Part shown: positions 40,617-48,604 of the stretch, in pieces
Position numbering within the stretch: position 1 is the first letter of the stretch
Layout of the letters: every line of letters begins with the position of its first letter
Assembly (NCBI GenBank): GCA_016713765.1
Contig: JADJON010000001.1
Coordinates: 2,108,001 to 2,172,000 of the forward strand
Origin: Bacteroidota bacterium
GTDB lineage: Bacteria; Bacteroidota; Bacteroidia; AKYH767-A; 2013-40CM-41-45
Direction of reading: 5' to 3'
Length of the DNA: 64,000 nucleotides
Program-made: the position numbers and the translations under genes
Notes under the pieces: model-generated
What the model saw: the letters and a program-made list of their open reading frames with translations, nothing else
What the model was told of the DNA's origin: nothing
Databases searched by the model: none

Positions 40617-42031
40617 AGGCGTTTTTTATAGAGGTCGATCAGCTCGACAATATTTCTGTCCTTTTCGAGTGAAGGAGCATACTCGAATAAGGTGTGGCAA
40701 AGGTCGACATTTTTATCGAGAGCGGCTTCTAAAAGCTGGTAAGCTTCCTGGATCCTGCCGGTGCTGTAATGATAACAGACCATTCGATATAAAAGCTCCG
40801 CGTCTTCGGGATGATAAACCAGTCCATTCTCCAACAATTCAATCGCTTCGGCCTGCCGGTTGTCGACCATCAGCAAATGGGAATACTCCAGCCAGATGTC
40901 CTTGTTCTCCGGCTCTAACTGAACGACCTTCTGATAGGCGGCTTCGGCTGCAGCATAGTTGTCGAGATGGTATTCGGCATCTCCGAGCGCAAACCAGCAT
41001 TCGGCGCTGTCTTCATCCAGTTCAAGCGCTTTCTTGATATAGTGCAATGCTTCAAACCAGCGTTCTTCATTTTGCAACGTGACGCCGATTCCCAACCAGG
41101 CCTGTGATAGGTTGGGATCCAGTTTGGTGGCTTTCCGGTAATATTCCCTGGAGCGCTGCATGTCTTCCAACTGCTCGTAGCATTCACCGATGTTGTAATA
41201 GGTAAGCGCGTCGGGGGCCTCGAACTCGAAAGTCTTCTTGTAACATTCAATGGCTTCCTGAAAACGGTTCAGGTTGGCCAGGGAGTTTGCTTTATTGAAA
41301 TAGGCCGACGAGAAGTCGTCCTTGATGGCCAGGCAGTAGTCGTAGGCATCCAGGGCTTCTTCGAAACGGTCCATGCGATTCAGTACGTTGCCGAGATTAT
41401 ACCAGGCAGCGTAACTGTAAGGTTGCTTGTCGATGAAGCGCTCGTAAAAGGAAATGCTGTCTTCGAGACGGTCCGTGAACTCGTAACAGAACGCGATCTC
41501 GTACAAGGCGACATCGTTTTCCGGATTGTCTTCCAGGCTCAACTGCAGGTATTCGATGGCCTTGTTGTAATCGCCCCAGCTCTCGTAAACGTAGGCAAGG
41601 TTGAGGTAAAGAATATCCAGTTCATCGGCGAGCGGAATGGCCTGGTTGAAGCAGGCAACTGCCTTTTCAAACTGTTGCAGGGAAGAGTAGATGCTCCCCC
41701 GGATCATGTGAAGGTCGGGATCCGCCGGTGTGAGTTGTTCCGCTTTATCCAAAATCGCCAGGGCTTCTTCGGTTCGGTCCACCATGGCAAGCAACTGTGC
41801 CTGACGGAGCAGGAAGTCGATGCTGGTGGGGTGTTGCGACTGCGCGAAATCCACCACCTGGAGCGCCTTTACGGGATCGTTCCGTTCGATGTAATAGTCG
41901 ATGATGTTCAGGAAAGCGTCGACGTCGAAGAAGTACGCTTCTTTATTCCGCACCATCTCCTCATATCGCTCGATCGAATGACGGATGCGGCTGCTTTCCT
42001 CGTTCGGGTTGGGGAATTCCTCTTCTTCCAT
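40613..42031 (-). CDS. TPR-repeat protein
   Basis: 472 residues, no signal peptide, so cytoplasmic. About eleven tetratricopeptide repeats run from about residue 50 to the end; examples are PDLHMIRGSIYSSLQQFEKAVACFNQAI, read in part, DFSSAYFNKANSLANLNRF and SQAWLGIGVTLQNEERWFEA. It is a scaffold for protein-protein contacts. It is the first gene of the operon with phosphosulfolactate synthase, and a TATCTTTG element lies 28 bases upstream. The 5' region is divergent from recF. The partner is unknown. Confidence 0.9.
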   Translation of the reverse strand: MEEEEFPNPNEESSRIRHSIERYEEMVRNKEAYFFDVDAFLNIIDYYIERNDPVKALQVVDFAQSQHPTSIDFLLRQAQLLAMVDRTEEALAILDKAEQLTPADPDLHMIRGSIYSSLQQFEKAVACFNQAIPLADELDILYLNLAYVYESWGDYNKAIEYLQLSLEDNPENDVALYEIAFCYEFTDRLEDSISFYERFIDKQPYSYAAWYNLGNVLNRMDRFEEALDAYDYCLAIKDDFSSAYFNKANSLANLNRFQEAIECYKKTFEFEAPDALTYYNIGECYEQLEDMQRSREYYRKATKLDPNLSQAWLGIGVTLQNEERWFEALHYIKKALELDEDSAECWFALGDAEYHLDNYAAAEAAYQKVVQLEPENKDIWLEYSHLLMVDNRQAEAIELLENGLVYHPEDAELLYRMVCYHYSTGRIQEAYQLLEAALDKNVDLCHTLFEYAPSLEKDRNIVELIDLYKKRL

Positions 42032-42059
42032 GTATTCTGGAAAAGTCCGTTTCTCTCTT

Positions 42060-42067
42060 CAAAGATA
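42060..42067 (-). promoter_or_regulatory. -7 element TATCTTTG of the TPR operon
   Basis: Exact TAnnTTTG on the minus strand, 28 bases before the ATG at 42031. Confidence 0.5.
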
Positions 42068-42171
42068 AGAAATTGGGTCTGCAAGCGCCCAAGGAAAGGG
42101 GGAGTTATCCACACGAATGGGTGAATTGGCCTGATTTCGGGGTTGGCGAAGCTCCGGCGGCCACTTCTGCG

Positions 42172-42179
42172 TATCTTTA
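42172..42179 (+). promoter_or_regulatory. -7 element TATCTTTA of recF, 5 bases before its ATG
   Basis: TAnnTTTG-like element ending 5 bases before the recF ATG at 42185. Confidence 0.5.
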
Positions 42180-42184
42180 CACCA

Positions 42185-43306
42185 ATGTACCTGCAGCGAC
42201 TTTCGCTCATCAATTTCCGTAACTATGAGCAGGCGGATCTGGTTCTGGACCCTTCCTTCAACGCGTTCGTTGGGGACAATGGATCCGGCAAAACCAACCT
42301 GCTCGACGCGATCCATTACCTGTCGTTATGCAAGAGCTACTTCAACAGCATCGACAGCCAGCAGATCCGTCACGGTGAAGACTACTTCATGGTGCAGGGC
42401 CAGTTCGATCTTGACGGCAGGGAAGACGTGATCGCCTGTACGGTCCGCAAGAACCAGAAGAAGATATTTCGCAGGAACCAGGAAGATTATGAGCGCTTGT
42501 CCGATCATATCGGCTTACTGCCCCTGGTGATGATCGCGCCCACCGATACCCAACTCATTACGGAAGGCAGTGAAGAGCGACGTAGGTTCATGGATGCGAT
42601 CATATCCCAGTATGATCGTCTGTATCTGGATCGGTTGATCCGGTATGAACGTGTGCTTTCGCAACGCAACAGTCTGCTCAAGCAACTCTCGGCGGGCCGC
42701 TGGGATGAAACTACGCTCAGTGTGCTGGACGAACAACTCTCGGATCTTGCCGGCCCGATTTACGAAACCCGATGTCGTTTTATCGCCGACCTGGAACCCA
42801 TTTTCCGGGAGTACTACACCTACATTTCCGGCGGCAAAGAGCAGCCTGGAATACGATACCGATCACGCCTTTCCGAGGCGCCCCTGAACGTGTTGTTGCA
42901 AAACAACCGGGAACGGGAACGAGCCCTGCAATACACATCCGTCGGTACCCACAAGGACGACCTGGAGTTTGAGCTCAACGAATTCCCGGTAAAACGCACG
43001 GCCTCGCAAGGGCAGCAGAAGTCCTTTCTGCTTGCCCTCAAGCTTGCTCAATTCGATTTCCTCCGGAAGATCAAGGGCGTGAAACCGCTCTTGTTACTCG
43101 ATGATATTTTCGACAAGCTGGACGATCGTCGCGTGGCGGCCTTGATGCAACTGGTACATGACGACCGCTTTGGTCAGGTGTTCATTACCGATACGCACCC
43201 TGAGCGGATACGACAGGTGTTTGCTTCCATCGGAAGTTCGATCCGATGTTTTCCGGTACTGGACGGTAAGGTGACGGATCCACAACCAGAAAATTCACCG
43301 GCATGA
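42185..43306 (+). CDS. recF: DNA replication and repair protein RecF
   Basis: 373 residues, cytoplasmic SMC-like ATPase that loads RecA at single-strand gaps with RecO and RecR. N-terminal LQRLSLINFRNYEQADL, Walker A GDNGSGKT at residues 30-37, signature region KRTASQGQQKSFLLALKLAQ and Walker B KPLLLLDDIFDKLDDRR near the C-terminus. Length and start (MYLQRLSLINF at 42185) are standard; the longer frame from 42143 does not look like protein. It overlaps the DUF721 gene by 4 bases. Confidence 0.95.
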   Translation: MYLQRLSLINFRNYEQADLVLDPSFNAFVGDNGSGKTNLLDAIHYLSLCKSYFNSIDSQQIRHGEDYFMVQGQFDLDGREDVIACTVRKNQKKIFRRNQEDYERLSDHIGLLPLVMIAPTDTQLITEGSEERRRFMDAIISQYDRLYLDRLIRYERVLSQRNSLLKQLSAGRWDETTLSVLDEQLSDLAGPIYETRCRFIADLEPIFREYYTYISGGKEQPGIRYRSRLSEAPLNVLLQNNRERERALQYTSVGTHKDDLEFELNEFPVKRTASQGQQKSFLLALKLAQFDFLRKIKGVKPLLLLDDIFDKLDDRRVAALMQLVHDDRFGQVFITDTHPERIRQVFASIGSSIRCFPVLDGKVTDPQPENSPA

Positions 43307-43599
43307 GTTTCCGAAGAACGGGCGACGGATCGATGAAAGAAGCTCTGGAAGCCTGGATGAAAGAGTTGCGACTTGACCGTAAAGTGGCGGAAGCGCGCAT
43401 TGTCGGTCAGTGGCCCGTCTTGATGGGCCCGGCGATTGCCAACCGGACGACCGGCCTGTATGTCCGCGATGGAGTGCTTTTTGTTTCCCTGAACTCCGCG
43501 GCCCTGCGTCAGGAGTTGCTTCAATCCCGGGAGAAAATAATTCAGCTCCTGAACCGTGAGGCAGGAGCTGAAATCATCAAAGAGATCGTATTACGCTGA
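43303..43599 (+). CDS. DUF721 (DciA-like) protein
   Basis: 98 residues, cytoplasmic. DUF721 domain over most of the length: MKEALEAWMKELRLDRKV, VGQWPVLMGPAIANRTTGLYVRDGVLFVSLNS (read for WP..MG..I and L.V), then ALRQELLQSREKIIQLLN. In other bacteria this domain is found in DciA, the helicase operator that loads DnaB. Its 4-base overlap with recF fits a replication or repair role. In Bacteroidota this gene commonly follows recF. Confidence 0.9.
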   Translation: MSFRRTGDGSMKEALEAWMKELRLDRKVAEARIVGQWPVLMGPAIANRTTGLYVRDGVLFVSLNSAALRQELLQSREKIIQLLNREAGAEIIKEIVLR

Positions 43600-43606
43600 G
43601 CTTCTA

Positions 43607-44023
43607 TCAGAAGCGTTCGGTGCCGGAAAAGAAGAAGTTGCCTTCGATGGCGGCATTTTCATCACTGTCGCTTCCATGGACGGCATTCGCTTCAATCGAC
43701 TTCGCAAACAAGTTCCGGATGGTTCCCGGAGCGGCTTTGGCGGGATCCGTAGCGCCGATCAGTTTGCGGAAATCTTCCACGGCATTGTCTTTTTCCAGAA
43801 TGGCGGCTACGATCGGACCGGAGCTCATGTAGCTGACCAGGTCCTTGTAAAACGGACGTTCGCGGTGCACCGCGTAGAACTGTCCGGCCAGTTCGGCCGA
43901 CAACTTGGTGTATTTCATCGCAACGATCCGGAAGCCCGCTTCGTTGATCTTGGCTAAAATGGGTCCGATGTAGTTGTTGCCAACCGCATCCGGTTTGATC
44001 ATGGTGAAGGTCTTGTTCGACAT
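43607..44023 (-). CDS. ndk: Nucleoside diphosphate kinase
   Basis: 138 residues, cytoplasmic. It equalises nucleoside di- and triphosphate pools by a phosphohistidine ping-pong. N-terminal FTMIKPDAV, Kpn loop region [13 protein letters not shown], and catalytic H116 in [12 protein letters not shown]. Standard length. It is convergent with the DUF721 gene, 7 bases between stops. A TACCTTCG element at 44062-44069 on the minus strand may be its promoter, 38 bases before the start. Confidence 0.97.
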   Translation of the reverse strand: MSNKTFTMIKPDAVGNNYIGPILAKINEAGFRIVAMKYTKLSAELAGQFYAVHRERPFYKDLVSYMSSGPIVAAILEKDNAVEDFRKLIGATDPAKAAPGTIRNLFAKSIEANAVHGSDSDENAAIEGNFFFSGTERF

Positions 44024-44109
44024 GGTGGTAAGTAAGGTTACTGACTGGGATTTGAAGGGCGCGAAGGTACGGATTAATTACCCGATAACCCGCGATAACA
44101 CGGGTCAGA

Positions 44110-45495
44110 TCAAAGCGTCTTGAGTTCGTTGACCAGCTTCGTGAGCGCGTCCTTAGCGTCGCCGAACAACATGGAGGTCTTGGGGTTGTAGAAGAGCTCG
44201 TTGTCGATGCCCGCATAACCGGCATTCATGCTTCGCTTGTTGACAATGATGTGCTGCGCGTTTTCTACCTCCAGGATCGGCATCCCGTAAATCGGGGAGG
44301 AGGGATCCGTCTTGGCAGCAGGGTTCACGACGTCGTTCGCGCCGACCACCAGAACCACATCGGTGCTGCTGAATTCGGGGTTAACTTCTTCCATCTCGGA
44401 AAGCTTTCCGTAATCGACATTGCTTTCTGCCAACAATACGTTCATGTGTCCGGGCATCCGGCCGGCAACCGGATGGATCGCATACTTCACTTGTACCCCG
44501 CGATCTTCCAGGATGGTTTCCAATTCGTGAATGACGTGCTGCGCCTGCGCTACGGCCAAACCGTAGCCGGGAACGATGATGACTTTCTTGGAATAGTTCA
44601 TCAGGACAGCGGCATCGGAAACGGAAATGTCTTTGATAGTGCCCTGTACAGACGTGCCGCCACCTGCTGCCGCGCTTTCACCAAAGGCCCCGAACACTAC
44701 GTTGAAGAGCGGGCGATTCATGGCCGTACACATGGCCAGTGTCAGGAGCGTGCCGGCAGAACCGACGAGGATGCCACCGGTGAGCATGACCTGGTTGTCG
44801 TACAGGAACCCGCCAAAAGCCGCTGCCAGACCGGTGAAGGAGTTCAAGAGGGAAATCACCACCGGCATGTCGGCTCCGCCGATCGGCATCACGAAGAGTA
44901 CCCCGTAGAGCAGGGCCAGCGCGAAGGTGAAGAGCAGCATACCCATGCTATCGGTTCCGCTGGCCGTCAGCCATACCGAAACCGCGATCGTAGCCAGCAT
45001 CAGGATGGCATTGATGATGTTGTATTTCGGCAGCCGTACGGATTTCCGCATCGTCCCATTGAGTTTCAGGAACGCGATGATGGAACCGGAGAAAGAGACA
45101 CTGCCGATGACCATACCCGCCATGATGATGCCGATCCGGGAGGGATTGCCGACGTTGTGATGGAATTCGAGCAATGAAATGAGCGCCGCGCAGGCACCAC
45201 CCATTCCGTTGAAGAGTGAAACCATCTCCGGCATGGCCGTCATCTTGACGCGCTTAGCCGCTACCCAGCCGATGATACTGCCGATCGCGATGGCGCCGAA
45301 GATCATACCGTACACCAGGGGCGCGACCTCTCCCTGGTGAAGCAGGATCGTTCCGGCTACGGCGATACCCATGCCAAACGCGGCGACGAGGTTGCCCCGT
45401 CGTGCGGTTTGAGGGCCGCTCAGCATCTTCAGTCCGATCACAAACGTGACCGAGGCGATGAGATAAATGATATCCAGGAGGTAGTTGGAAAGCAT
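44110..45495 (-). CDS. pntB: NAD(P) transhydrogenase subunit beta
   Basis: 461 residues, inner-membrane. About nine transmembrane helices in residues 1-270 form the proton channel (domain II); residues about 290-461 are the NADP(H)-binding domain III with VPGYGLAVAQAQH, GRMPGHMNVLLAE and GANDVVNPAA. With PntA1 and PntA2 it couples proton flow to hydride transfer from NADH to NADP+, supplying NADPH. It is the last gene of the operon, 21 bases after pntA2. Confidence 0.95.
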   Translation of the reverse strand: MLSNYLLDIIYLIASVTFVIGLKMLSGPQTARRGNLVAAFGMGIAVAGTILLHQGEVAPLVYGMIFGAIAIGSIIGWVAAKRVKMTAMPEMVSLFNGMGGACAALISLLEFHHNVGNPSRIGIIMAGMVIGSVSFSGSIIAFLKLNGTMRKSVRLPKYNIINAILMLATIAVSVWLTASGTDSMGMLLFTFALALLYGVLFVMPIGGADMPVVISLLNSFTGLAAAFGGFLYDNQVMLTGGILVGSAGTLLTLAMCTAMNRPLFNVVFGAFGESAAAGGGTSVQGTIKDISVSDAAVLMNYSKKVIIVPGYGLAVAQAQHVIHELETILEDRGVQVKYAIHPVAGRMPGHMNVLLAESNVDYGKLSEMEEVNPEFSSTDVVLVVGANDVVNPAAKTDPSSPIYGMPILEVENAQHIIVNKRSMNAGYAGIDNELFYNPKTSMLFGDAKDALTKLVNELKTL

Positions 45496-45516
45496 ACGGA
45501 AGGTGTCGTGTATGAA

Positions 45517-45834
45517 TTATTTTTTACCCGGCTTTTTCTTGAACATCTCGAGCATCCGGTCGGTGACCACGAAGCCGCCGACAACGTTCAGCGTACCCAG
45601 GATGACGGCCACGAAGCCGAGTGAGAGGAGGAGGATATTGTCGGGTTCGGTATTCAACATGACGATGATCGAACCGACGATGACCACGCCGTGAATGGCA
45701 TTGGCGCCGGACATCAGGGGCGTATGCAGTACCGAGGGCACTTTCGAGATAACCTCTACGCCTACGAACACCGAGAGGATCAGGATGTAGATCATCTCGA
45801 TATGTTGCCCGAGGAAGGTGATGATTTCGTTCAT
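45517..45834 (-). CDS. pntA2: NAD(P) transhydrogenase subunit alpha, membrane part
   Basis: 105 residues with three to four transmembrane helices (MIYILILSVFVGVEVI, NAIHGVVIVGSIIVML and LLLSLGFVAVILGTLNVVGGFVV), the membrane part of PntA encoded separately as in many bacteria with split alpha subunits. HTPLMSGANAIHGV is the family landmark. It lies between the unidentified small helical gene (5 bases) and pntB (21 bases). Confidence 0.93.
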   Translation of the reverse strand: MNEIITFLGQHIEMIYILILSVFVGVEVISKVPSVLHTPLMSGANAIHGVVIVGSIIVMLNTEPDNILLLSLGFVAVILGTLNVVGGFVVTDRMLEMFKKKPGKK

Positions 45835-45839
45835 GTGGC

Positions 45840-46202
45840 TCAGGGTTTTTCCTGGTATTTGATGACACGCAGGGCGAGTTCCATCACATCGATCATGCTC
45901 TTGCCCTGGTTGAGGATCAACTGACTGTTGTTGAGGTTGACTTGCTCGTACTCAAGGGACCGTTCGTACCAGTAGATACAATCCTTCGCTTCCTGGATAA
46001 AGACGCACAGCCGGATGTAGAATTCACGCGGCTCGCGGGTGTGGTGCAATTGCTCCGAAGCATGCTGCATGGCCTGAGCGGCCTGCTTGAGCTTGCGGGC
46101 AAGGAAACGCTGCTCGTGTTCCTGGCCATCTTCATAGGCCGATGAAAGGATCGCCTGTGTCAGGTTGTCGGTCCAGTTCTTAAAATTTTGATCCAGTTGC
46201 AT
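45840..46202 (-). CDS. Small all-helical protein inside the pnt operon, unknown
   Basis: 120 residues, no signal peptide or membrane segment. It looks all-alpha with heptad-like stretches: FLARKLKQAAQAMQHASEQL, PREFYIRLCVFIQEAKDCI and SLEYEQVNLNNSQLILN. The layout of the second and third helices (a short REPREFYIRL turn between) recalls the four-helix-bundle family of 23S rRNA intervening-sequence proteins, but identity by eye is weak. It starts 9 bases after pntA1 and ends 5 bases before pntA2, in the same strand and operon, so it is cotranslated with the transhydrogenase. No known Pnt subunit fits. Confidence 0.8.
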   Translation of the reverse strand: MQLDQNFKNWTDNLTQAILSSAYEDGQEHEQRFLARKLKQAAQAMQHASEQLHHTREPREFYIRLCVFIQEAKDCIYWYERSLEYEQVNLNNSQLILNQGKSMIDVMELALRVIKYQEKP

Positions 46203-46211
46203 TTGGTTGTG

Positions 46212-47342
46212 TTATGCGGTCACACCTGATTTCACACTCGGGTGTACGGCGACACCTTCGTGCACGATCAGGGAACCTTTGGTGATTTCCTCGTCCATTT
46301 CCCACTTGAAACCGTCTTTCGTCGTGAGGTGCTGGAGAAAGGCCAGCACGTTACGGGCATAAAGGTCACTCGCGTTCAGCGGCAACAGGCTCGGCAGGTT
46401 GGATTCGCCGATGATGGTGACACCGTGTTTCACCACCGTCTGATTCAGTTCGCTAAGGGTGCAGTTCCCGCCTTGTTCAACGGCCATATCGACGATCACC
46501 GATCCCATGCGCATGGCACGGACGGTTTCTTCGGTGACCAGCACCGGAGCTTTCTTGCCGGGAATCAGGGCGGTCGTGATCACCAGGTCGGCTTCGGCCA
46601 TGTGTTTCGCCACAAGCGCCTGCTGCTTCTTCAGGAACTCCTCGGAAACACCTTTTACGTATCCGCCTTCTATCTTGATGGAATCGTCTCCTTTGACTTC
46701 GATGAACTTGCCTCCGAGTGATTCAACCTGTTCTTTGGTCTCCGGTCGGATGTCGGATACTTCGACGATCGCTCCGAGGCGCTTTGCCGTAGCAATGGCC
46801 TGCAGGCCGGCGACACCGGCGCCCATAATGACAACTTTGGAAGGCTTAAGCGTACCGGCAGCCGTCATCAACAAGGGAAAGATCTTCCCAAGGGCGGTGG
46901 CGCCCAACAAAACCGCCTTGTAGCCGGCCAGGTTGGCCTGAGACGACAAAGCATCCATCTTCTGTGCACGGGAAATACGGGGGATCGCATCGATGGAGAA
47001 CGCGCTCACGCCCTGCCTGACACAGGCCTCGACTACCGCGGGATTGATCGCAGCGTAAAGGAAACTGATCACGACAGCGCCCTTCTTCAGCTTGGCAATA
47101 TCGTCCGGTGAAGGCGGGTTGACGTTTAAGAGCACATCGGCCGATTGAAGCACCTGTTGGCGGTCTGCCTGTACCTGAGCCCCGGCTTTTTCATAAGCGG
47201 AGTCCTCGTAGTAGGCATTCAGGCCGGCGCCTGACTGGACCCGGACTTCGTATCCGGCTTTGATGAGTGTCTGGACAACCTCAGGGGTCAGCGCCACGCG
47301 GCGTTCACGATCCTTGGTTTCTTTAGTGACGGCTAAGATCAC
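46212..47342 (-). CDS. pntA1: NAD(P) transhydrogenase subunit alpha, soluble part
   Basis: 376 residues. The NAD(H)-binding domain I, similar to alanine dehydrogenase: ERRVALTPEVVQTLIKAGYEV at the N-terminus, the GAGVAGLQAIATAKRLGAIVEVSD Rossmann motif (about residues 175-195), and IPRISRAQKMDALSSQANLAGYKAV. The start is read as the GTG at 47340-47342, giving MILAVTKETKDRERR as is usual; a longer frame to 47378 has only a TTG start. It is the first gene of the operon, followed 9 bases later by the small helical protein. Confidence 0.92.
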   Translation of the reverse strand: MILAVTKETKDRERRVALTPEVVQTLIKAGYEVRVQSGAGLNAYYEDSAYEKAGAQVQADRQQVLQSADVLLNVNPPSPDDIAKLKKGAVVISFLYAAINPAVVEACVRQGVSAFSIDAIPRISRAQKMDALSSQANLAGYKAVLLGATALGKIFPLLMTAAGTLKPSKVVIMGAGVAGLQAIATAKRLGAIVEVSDIRPETKEQVESLGGKFIEVKGDDSIKIEGGYVKGVSEEFLKKQQALVAKHMAEADLVITTALIPGKKAPVLVTEETVRAMRMGSVIVDMAVEQGGNCTLSELNQTVVKHGVTIIGESNLPSLLPLNASDLYARNVLAFLQHLTTKDGFKWEMDEEITKGSLIVHEGVAVHPSVKSGVTA

Positions 47343-47446
47343 GTTAAAAGCGTTTATCCTTCGGAATTTGGCAGGCAAAGAAACGAATTTTAATGGAATT
47401 GGGGGTTAAAATTGGCAGTCCGGGGTGTTGGCCGCGATCGTGTTTG

Positions 47447-47454
47447 TATATTTG
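47447..47454 (+). promoter_or_regulatory. -7 element TATATTTG, 6 bases before an ATG
   Basis: Exact TAnnTTTG ending 6 bases before the ATG at 47461; TTG at 47428-47430 is 16 bases upstream. Confidence 0.55.
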
Positions 47455-47460
47455 TATCCT

Positions 47461-47751
47461 ATGCTGAAACTCACACAGGCCACCCTGGACAAACTCGAAG
47501 AACTGCTCGTTTTAGGCGGTTATAAGGTTCGTCACGAAAAAGGGAATTTCAAGTCAGGCAGTTGTATCGTCGAAGCTTCGAAGATCATCGTTCTCAATAA
47601 GTTCTCTCCGGTCGAAGCCAAGGTCAGCTACCTGATCGAAGCGATTCAATCCCTCGAGTTGGATGAGTCCCTGCTGGATGATCGCTACCGCAAACTGCTT
47701 GCGGATGCACGGCAAATGAAACTTCAGCCTTCGGAACAACCCGCTTCCTGA
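47461..47751 (+). CDS. Small conserved Bacteroidota protein, unknown function
   Basis: 96 residues, cytoplasmic, no known domain. It reads as two helices flanking a small beta region (TLDKLEELLVLGGYKVRHEKGNF, SGSCIVEASKIIVLNKFS and AKVSYLIEAIQSLEL). The sequence resembles small hypothetical proteins often found beside MBL-fold hydrolases in this phylum, and here the MBL gene starts 8 bases after its stop. The ATG at 47461 sits 6 bases after a -7 element, so the upstream in-frame TTG is not needed. Confidence 0.75.
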   Translation: MLKLTQATLDKLEELLVLGGYKVRHEKGNFKSGSCIVEASKIIVLNKFSPVEAKVSYLIEAIQSLELDESLLDDRYRKLLADARQMKLQPSEQPAS

Positions 47752-47759
47752 CCCGAACC

Positions 47760-48521
47760 ATGCGTATCACCTTTCTCGGAACCGGAACATCACAGGGCGT
47801 TCCGATGATTGGTTGCACCTGCCGGGTTTGTACCTCTCCCGATTCCAAAGATAAACGGCTACGGACCAGTGTCCTGGTCGAGGGCCCGTCCGGAGCCGTA
47901 GTCATCGATTCCGGCCCCGATTTCCGACAGCAAATGTTACGTGAATCGGTACGTTCGCTCAATGCGGTAGTCTTCACGCACGAACACAAGGACCATATCG
48001 CCGGGCTCGACGATGTCCGGGCATTCAATTACCTCAGTGGTAAACCCATGGAGGTGTATGCGACGGAGCGGGTACAAGAGGCCTTGAAACGGGAGTTTCA
48101 CTACGTCTTTTCCAATGTCCAATATCCGGGTATTCCAAGGATCGAACTCTCGACGATTCACCAGGTACCATTCGAAGTTGCGGGAATGGTCTTCCAGCCC
48201 ATCGAGGTCATGCACATGAACCTGCCGGTGCTCGGTTTCAGGATCGGCGATTTCACCTACATCACGGATGCCAATTTCATCCCGGAACCGGAGTTGGAGA
48301 AGATCCGTGGTTCACGCATACTGGTCTTGAACGCGCTCCGGCGGGAAAAACATGTCTCGCATTATACCCTGCAGGAAGCGGTTGATTTGATACGTTCCGT
48401 TCAACCGGAACAGGCCTTTCTGACCCACCTGTCGCACCAAATGGGCCGGCACGAGGAGATCAATGCGGAACTTCCGGCCGGTATTCAGTGTGCCTATGAC
48501 GGACTAAAACTGGACTGCTGA
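47760..48521 (+). CDS. MBL-fold metallohydrolase, PhnP/RNase Z-like
   Basis: 253 residues, cytoplasmic. Start MRITFLGTGTSQGVPMIGC, Cys cluster GCTCRVCTS that could hold a structural zinc as in PhnP, the metal-binding HEHKDHIAGLDD motif, DANFIP, and the late H in LTHLSHQMGRHEEI. This matches the GPxxGC subfamily of beta-lactamase-fold phosphodiesterases (PhnP hydrolyses cyclic phosphates); whether this one acts on a nucleotide or a sugar cyclic phosphate is unknown. It is downstream of the small protein in a two-gene operon. Confidence 0.88.
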   Translation: MRITFLGTGTSQGVPMIGCTCRVCTSPDSKDKRLRTSVLVEGPSGAVVIDSGPDFRQQMLRESVRSLNAVVFTHEHKDHIAGLDDVRAFNYLSGKPMEVYATERVQEALKREFHYVFSNVQYPGIPRIELSTIHQVPFEVAGMVFQPIEVMHMNLPVLGFRIGDFTYITDANFIPEPELEKIRGSRILVLNALRREKHVSHYTLQEAVDLIRSVQPEQAFLTHLSHQMGRHEEINAELPAGIQCAYDGLKLDC

Positions 48522-48545
48522 GTCGGGAAGTCCCGGATCGAATGC

Positions 48546-48553
48546 TATCTTTG
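48546..48553 (+). promoter_or_regulatory. -7 element TATCTTTG of ffh
   Basis: Exact TAnnTTTG, 51 bases before the ffh ATG, so this gene has a real leader. A 6-bp inverted repeat (48590-48604) abuts the ATG. Confidence 0.5.
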
Positions 48554-48604
48554 CGGGGGAATTTCAACTTCCACTGGAATTACATAACTAATTGAATATC
48601 AATT

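Noticed and set aside
44251..45177. 308-codon open frame on the plus strand inside pntB
   Set aside because: Composition is rich in His, Arg and Gly in a pattern typical of reverse-strand shadows, and pntB is certain on the minus strand.
48590..48604. 6-bp inverted repeat just before the ffh ATG as a possible riboswitch or operator
   Set aside because: Too short and AT-rich to support any regulatory claim; mentioned only under the ffh promoter.
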